Assembly (NCBI GenBank): GCA_027038335.1
Contig: JALVWI010000185.1
Coordinates: 1 to 10,135, forward strand
Source: Campylobacterales bacterium
GTDB taxonomy: Bacteria; Campylobacterota; Campylobacteria; Campylobacterales; JALSKU01
DNA length: 10,135 nucleotides
Reading direction: 5' to 3'
Shown here: piece after piece, positions 6,821 through 10,135 of the stretch
How positions within the stretch are numbered: position 1 is the stretch's first letter
Layout: every line of letters begins with the position of its first letter
Notes under the pieces: generated by a model
Told to the model about the DNA's origin: nothing
Databases searched by the model: none
What the model saw: the letters and a program-made list of their open reading frames with translations, nothing else
Program-made: the position numbers and the translations under genes

Positions 6821-7509
6821 CTAAACTCTCTATTTTTAAAATTTGCCTCAATAAGTTTTTTAGTGTACTCTTCTTTTGGATTTGAGAGTATATCGTCAAT
6901 TTTTCCTGATTCTATAATTTTTCCTTTATGAATAACTGCAATATTGTCACATAACAAAAGCGTAGAGTTTATATCATGTGTAACAAAAAGTATTTTAAAC
7001 CCTATCTCTTTTTGGAGATATTTGATAAGTTCCAATATTTGTTCTTTAAGTTCACTATCAAGTGCGGTAGTCGGCTCATCCAATAAAAGCATTTTCGGTT
7101 TATGAGAAAGTGCGATAGCAATGATAACCCTTTGAAGTTGACCACCGCTTAACTCGCTTGGAAATCTATCTTTCAACCAAGATTCCAATCCTACCATTTT
7201 TAAAAATTTATCTATTTCACTATCTTTTGTAAAAAAATTTCCTTTTATTTTTGTCATAGGTGAAAGAGAAGTAAAGGGATTTTGCGGTACCAAAACCACA
7301 CTTTTACCTTTTTGCAATTTATACTCCCACTGATATTGAAGTTTTGATGTCAAATTTGATGGCAGCATTCCAAGAAGTGCTTTTAAAGTCAAACTTTTTC
7401 CACTTCCACTTTGTCCTACAAGTGCAAAAGAGTTTTCTATCTCAAATGATATATCTACTAAAGCTTTTTCATTATCAAATATTTTTAATTTGGAACATTT
7501 AAAGCCCAT
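6814..7509 (-). CDS. ABC transporter ATP-binding protein, NikE/DppF-like, without a visible permease
   Basis: Product of 231 residues, one complete nucleotide-binding domain. Walker A GQSGSGKS (32-39), Q-loop Gln76 in VLVPQNPF, signature LSGGQ (120-124), Walker B LLLDEP with Glu145, and H-loop His178 are all intact, so ATP hydrolysis is expected. The Q-loop context (PQNPFTSLSPM) and overall pattern resemble ATPases of peptide or nickel importers (Opp/Dpp/Nik). It lacks the C-terminal extension that many of those proteins carry. No permease or binding-protein gene adjoins it, so the substrate is unknown and membrane partners must be encoded elsewhere. Its ATG overlaps the end of the bioF-like gene by 11 bases, and its stop overlaps the PBP start by seven. 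This indicates a coupled operon. Confidence 0.88.
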   Translation of the reverse strand: MGFKCSKLKIFDNEKALVDISFEIENSFALVGQSGSGKSLTLKALLGMLPSNLTSKLQYQWEYKLQKGKSVVLVPQNPFTSLSPMTKIKGNFFTKDSEIDKFLKMVGLESWLKDRFPSELSGGQLQRVIIAIALSHKPKMLLLDEPTTALDSELKEQILELIKYLQKEIGFKILFVTHDINSTLLLCDNIAVIHKGKIIESGKIDDILSNPKEEYTKKLIEANFKNREFRC

Positions 7510-8641
7510 TACTTATCTCATTCTTAATAATTTTCAATATTTTACCAAAACCTTTCTCCTTAATTCTAGGAATTATCCTCAGTATCGGTTTATTTACCGT
7601 AGGTGGTCTGATAGCACCGACTAAAAAACCTTTTTGCAAAAGCTTTTCTTTTATTTTGAGAGCATCAACAGAACTTTTTATCTCTATGACCAAAATCAAA
7701 CTCTTTATATTTTGATGTAATATTTTTTTTATCTTTTGTTTTCTATTTCTGATAAATTTTTTATATTTGTTTATATTTTTTTGGATATACAACAATCCTT
7801 CATAAGCCAATGCTATATCAAAAACAGATGGTGCGGTAGTATAGATAGTAGCCTTAGCACGATTGCATAAAAAATCATATATTTCATTTGAGCTTAATAC
7901 ATAAGCTCCATAACTACCTAAAGCCTTTCCGAGTGTTCCCATCTTTATATGATTTGTTTTAGGCTTTATATCAAAATATTCAAAAACTCCTAAAAGGTTT
8001 TTTCCTAAAACTCCTACGCTATGAGCTTCATCTACTACAAGTAAAGCTTGATATTTATCTGCTATATTAAAAATCTCAGGATTTATCAAGTCTCCACTCA
8101 TAGAGTAAACCCCCTCAACCCCTATGATAACTCTACCATTTTTAGTGATTTTATACTCTTTTATCTTTTTTTCCAAATCTTTAGCATCATTATGTAAAAA
8201 TTTGACAACTTTTGCCTCATTTAACTCACATGCCAAAAGTCCGCTAGCATGAAACTCTTCATCAAACAAAAGCAAATCACCTCGTCTTGGAAGTGCCTCA
8301 AATATAGAGAGATTTGCCAAAAAACCGCTACCTACACATAAAGCTTTTTCAAACCCGTTAAGCTTGGCAACATACTTTTCAAACTCTTGGTGTATAGGAT
8401 GATAACCGTTAACTAGAGTTGAAGCTTTAGGAGAGTGAAATTTATATCTTTTAACTCTTCTGTAAGCTTTTTTTAAAAGCTTCTTTTTTCTTGAAAGTCC
8501 AAGGTAATCATTGGAAGCAAAATCTTTCAAGTTTTCATCAAAAACAACTCTATTTCTATATCTGTTTGCTCTTTTTATAGCCTTTAACTCTTTTAGATAA
8601 AAAGATGATGAAGTATTTTCCCTAAGCTCCAAATTCTCCAC
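7499..8641 (-). CDS. bioF: BioF-like PLP-dependent acyl-CoA/ACP:amino-acid condensing enzyme (8-amino-7-oxononanoate synthase)
   Basis: Product of 380 residues of the alpha-oxoamine synthase family. BioF joins pimeloyl-thioester with alanine, releasing CO2, in biotin synthesis. Visible features are NDYLGLS (44-50), GSGFLAN (104-110), FHASG with His131 stacking on the cofactor, EGVYSMSGD (176-184), DEAHSVG (204-210, Asp204 and His207), and the PLP lysine Lys239 in GTLGKALGSYG. The usual GSGGSR-type glycine-rich substrate loop before NGYHPIHQ is replaced by HSPKAST (69-75). The N-terminal third is very rich in Lys and Arg. The GTG start at 8641 has AGGGA upstream, 12 bases after maf. No other bio gene is nearby, so a related acyl transferase (for example Kbl-like) cannot be excluded, but BioF is the best fit. 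Confidence 0.82.
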   Translation of the reverse strand: MENLELRENTSSSFYLKELKAIKRANRYRNRVVFDENLKDFASNDYLGLSRKKKLLKKAYRRVKRYKFHSPKASTLVNGYHPIHQEFEKYVAKLNGFEKALCVGSGFLANLSIFEALPRRGDLLLFDEEFHASGLLACELNEAKVVKFLHNDAKDLEKKIKEYKITKNGRVIIGVEGVYSMSGDLINPEIFNIADKYQALLVVDEAHSVGVLGKNLLGVFEYFDIKPKTNHIKMGTLGKALGSYGAYVLSSNEIYDFLCNRAKATIYTTAPSVFDIALAYEGLLYIQKNINKYKKFIRNRKQKIKKILHQNIKSLILVIEIKSSVDALKIKEKLLQKGFLVGAIRPPTVNKPILRIIPRIKEKGFGKILKIIKNEISNGL

Positions 8642-8653
8642 TTATATTTGTCC

Positions 8654-9202
8654 CTATTTTTCTAAAAAAGGTAATAGTTTCTCTATCTGAAGCCCTTTAG
8701 CCGTACTTTCAAGTCCTATAACTTCTTTTATATATTTTTTACAAAATCCTTCCACCATACAAGCTCCCGCTTTATCTCTCCACTCACCGCTTTTTAGATA
8801 ATTTTCCAAATCTTTTTCATCAAATTTCTCAAAGATATACTTTGTCTGAGATAGGTCGGTAAAACTAAACTCTTTACTTTTATACATTATGCAAGTTAGT
8901 ATGGATACTTCATTGCCGCTCTGCTTTAAAAGTATCTCTTTGGCATCTTTTTCATTTTTTGCTTTTCTTAGTATTTTATCTTTAGTGGATACAACTGTAT
9001 CGGCACAAAGCAAAGGAGTATCAAGCCCGTAAGTTTGCTCACAAATTTCCATCTTGCCTTTACAAGCCAAATAAACAAAACTTTTTGCTTGGTTAGTTTT
9101 TATGCTCTCTTCATTAAAGCTACAACTCTTCTGTTTAAACTCTATACCGAAACTTTGAAGTATCTTTGCTCTTGTTGGAGATGAGGAAGCAAGTATAAAC
9201 AT
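8654..9202 (-). CDS. maf: Maf family nucleoside triphosphate pyrophosphatase
   Basis: Product of 182 residues. Maf proteins hydrolyse non-canonical or excess NTPs (dTTP/UTP or modified nucleotides, by subgroup) to NMP and pyrophosphate, as a cytosolic house-cleaning activity linked to division arrest. Visible are the N-terminal LASSSPTRAKIL (4-15), CADTVV with catalytic Asp68, and the GEWRDKAGA segment (139-147), the family's (E)xxDKAGA motif. The central SGRTHEVxTG stretch of typical Maf is here SGNEVSILTC. The tail MVEGFCKKYIKEVIGLESTAKGLQ replaces the usual IQG...NVVGLP. The substrate subgroup is therefore unclear. The start overlaps the stop of the upstream membrane-protein gene by one base (TAATG), a typical coupled junction. 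Confidence 0.9.
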   Translation of the reverse strand: MFILASSSPTRAKILQSFGIEFKQKSCSFNEESIKTNQAKSFVYLACKGKMEICEQTYGLDTPLLCADTVVSTKDKILRKAKNEKDAKEILLKQSGNEVSILTCIMYKSKEFSFTDLSQTKYIFEKFDEKDLENYLKSGEWRDKAGACMVEGFCKKYIKEVIGLESTAKGLQIEKLLPFLEK

Positions 9203-9699
9203 TATAATCCCCTTAAAATAACACCGAAATAGATAGCCACAAATCCCAAAAATATATTGAGCGGTAAAAGATAATTGCTTATAGTAAATATACTCTCATC
9301 CGTACTTTCAATATCTCCTTTTAAAAATTGTCTTTGTGCCGCATTTCTTTTTTTATAAATGTAGATAAAATTCAATGCCATCAAAGTCCAAACGGCCTCT
9401 TTTATATGAATAAGTATATACAATGAAGGTAAAGAGTGCCTAAAGTCAAGCCCCAAACTCATAAAAGCTCCGGTTATTGCCAAAAGAAACATAAAAAGCA
9501 TAGCAAAACTTAACAATCTTTGCATGATTTCGAGTGTTTTAGCAAGTCTTAATTTAACATCTTGAATATGAAGCATGGTAGGAGCTACAACAAATTTAAA
9601 AACTATCATACCTCCTATCCAAATAACAGCTGAAATGATATGCAAAAATACAATATATCTACCATAGCTAGTAAAAAAATCTATAAAAAATTCTCTCAT
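9202..9699 (-). CDS. Small four-helix membrane protein, CopD-like
   Basis: Product of 165 residues with four hydrophobic segments at about 14-36, 62-84, 92-115 and 138-161, so an inner-membrane protein. The first helix contains HIISAVIWIGGMIVF (20-34), the His-x5-Trp-x-Gly-Gly pattern typical of the CopD-like/HemJ-like group. A second membrane His is at 98 in IHIKEAVW. Such proteins are linked to copper uptake or haem-type ligands, but function here cannot be told from sequence. The ATG at 9699 is the only Met before residue 30, which lies inside the first helix, so this start is likely. It lacks a good ribosome site because the preceding bases are a 7-base repeat array. It overlaps maf by one base. 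Confidence 0.75.
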   Translation of the reverse strand: MREFFIDFFTSYGRYIVFLHIISAVIWIGGMIVFKFVVAPTMLHIQDVKLRLAKTLEIMQRLLSFAMLFMFLLAITGAFMSLGLDFRHSLPSLYILIHIKEAVWTLMALNFIYIYKKRNAAQRQFLKGDIESTDESIFTISNYLLPLNIFLGFVAIYFGVILRGL

Positions 9700-9702
9700 G
9701 AC

Positions 9703-9737
9703 TCGTAATTCGTGATTAGTAATTCGTGATTAGTAAT
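9703..9737. repeat. Heptamer array A: five units, plus-strand consensus TCGTGAT / TAGTAAT
   Basis: Five contiguous 7-base units in one register: TCGTAAT (9703), TCGTGAT (9710), TAGTAAT (9717), TCGTGAT (9724) and TAGTAAT (9731). Two neighbours form an exact 14-base duplication. A degenerate sixth unit, TCATGAC (9696-9702), holds the start codon of the CopD-like gene. On the minus strand the unit reads approximately ATTACGA. Three bases separate it from array B. Confidence 0.85.
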
Positions 9738-9740
9738 TAT

Positions 9741-9782
9741 CTTTCCTTCTGCCTTCATCTTTCACCCTTCTCCCTTCGCCCT
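9741..9782. repeat. Heptamer array B: six degenerate units, plus-strand consensus TCnCCCT
   Basis: Six contiguous 7-base units: CTTTCCT (9741), TCTGCCT (9748), TCATCTT (9755), TCACCCT (9762), TCTCCCT (9769) and TCGCCCT (9776). The minus-strand consensus is AGGGnGA. The three best-conserved units lie inside alaS and encode its last six residues and stop codon. The units decay towards array A. Confidence 0.8.
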
Positions 9783-10135
9783 ATTTTCCACATACTCCTT
9801 AGCTTTTTTGATTGCCTCATCAAGCTTTGAGGCATCTTTCCCGCCGGCTTGAGCAAAATCATCTCTTCCTCCACCGTTTCCACCTAGTGTAGGTGCAACC
9901 TCTTTTATCCAAGCTCCAGCTTTTATATCTACATTTTTAACCCCGCTAGCTATCAAAACTTTATCACCTTTTTTTTGAAATAGCATTACGGCAACTTTAT
10001 CCATTTTATTTTTATATTCATCTATCAAGCTTTTTATATCACCTGCTTCAACTTCAGATACTATAAGATTTACTTCGCCGATTTTTTCAATCTCAACATC
10101 CTTTTTAGAGCTATTTAAAAGTTTATTTATCTCAT
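9762..10135 (-). CDS. alaS: Alanyl-tRNA synthetase, C-terminal part only (5' end beyond window)
   Basis: The frame is open from the right window edge to TGA at 9764-9762, giving about 123 residues. These belong to the C-terminal DHHA1/C-Ala domain of AlaRS, which binds tRNA and aids dimerisation and editing. The diagnostic stretch is the VAPTLGGNGGGRDDFAQAGG segment, the AlaRS GG-x-GGGR-x-D-x-AQAGG motif, followed by a terminal helix (KLDEAIKKAKEYVENR). The upstream residues (EINKLLNSSKKDVEIEKIG and on) continue in the same frame, so the TTG at 10028 is internal and not a start. The last six residues (RAKGEG) and the stop fall in 7-base repeats, so the native C-terminus has probably been replaced. 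Likely first gene of the operon running to the PBP. Confidence 0.93.
   Translation of the reverse strand, partial: EINKLLNSSKKDVEIEKIGEVNLIVSEVEAGDIKSLIDEYKNKMDKVAVMLFQKKGDKVLIASGVKNVDIKAGAWIKEVAPTLGGNGGGRDDFAQAGGKDASKLDEAIKKAKEYVENRAKGEG

Noticed and set aside
9696..9782. CRISPR array
   Set aside because: Units are 7 bases long and contiguous with no unique spacers, so this is a microsatellite-like repeat.
1..10135. Defence island, phage, biosynthetic cluster or other new multi-gene system
   Set aside because: Every gene fits a known core family with intact motifs. No toxin-antitoxin pair, nuclease, reverse transcriptase, integrase or transposase signature was found.

Overview
The window is AT-rich, gene-dense chromosomal DNA, most consistent with a Campylobacterota (epsilonproteobacterial) genome, perhaps a Sulfurimonas-like or related free-living member. 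The reasons are a CheZ of the remote Helicobacter type directly upstream of a U32-family gene, a glutamine synthetase with Phe at the usual adenylylation Tyr, a PBP1A gene close to a bioF-like gene, and AT-rich promoters with good -10 boxes but no clear -35. The genus cannot be fixed from the sequence. Eleven protein genes are visible, two of them cut by the window edges. No rRNA, tRNA, CRISPR, transposase, phage gene or origin was seen, and no stretch longer than about 120 bases lacks a gene.

Layout. Region 1 (1-2466, minus strand) reads cheZ, then trhP (U32 tRNA hydroxylation protein), then purE, which is cut by the left edge just short of its end. The genes are 14 bases apart (cheZ/trhP) or overlap as ATGA (trhP/purE), so this looks like one transcript. 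Region 2 (2467-2580) is a divergent AT-only-rich promoter region with two inverted repeats. Region 3 (2581-4893, plus strand) holds a PHP-type histidinol-phosphatase gene, then glnA with its own extended -10 promoter and a strong intrinsic terminator. Region 4 (4898-10135, minus strand, convergent with glnA) reads alaS (3' end only), then a heptamer-repeat spacer, a CopD-like membrane protein, maf, a bioF-like gene, an orphan ABC ATPase and a class A penicillin-binding protein. From the membrane protein to the PBP, neighbours overlap or are 12 bases apart, so they are probably co-transcribed and partly translationally coupled.

How the genes relate. Most are housekeeping: purine and histidine biosynthesis, ammonia assimilation, alanyl-tRNA synthetase, wobble-uridine modification, peptidoglycan synthesis, a biotin-type acyl condensation and nucleotide house-cleaning. 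CheZ implies a motile, chemotactic cell. The operons mix functions.

I found no convincing new multi-gene system. The most unusual item is a compound array of degenerate 7-base repeats at 9696-9782. It fills the alaS/copD-like spacer, supplies the last six codons and the stop of alaS, and reaches the start codon of the next gene.
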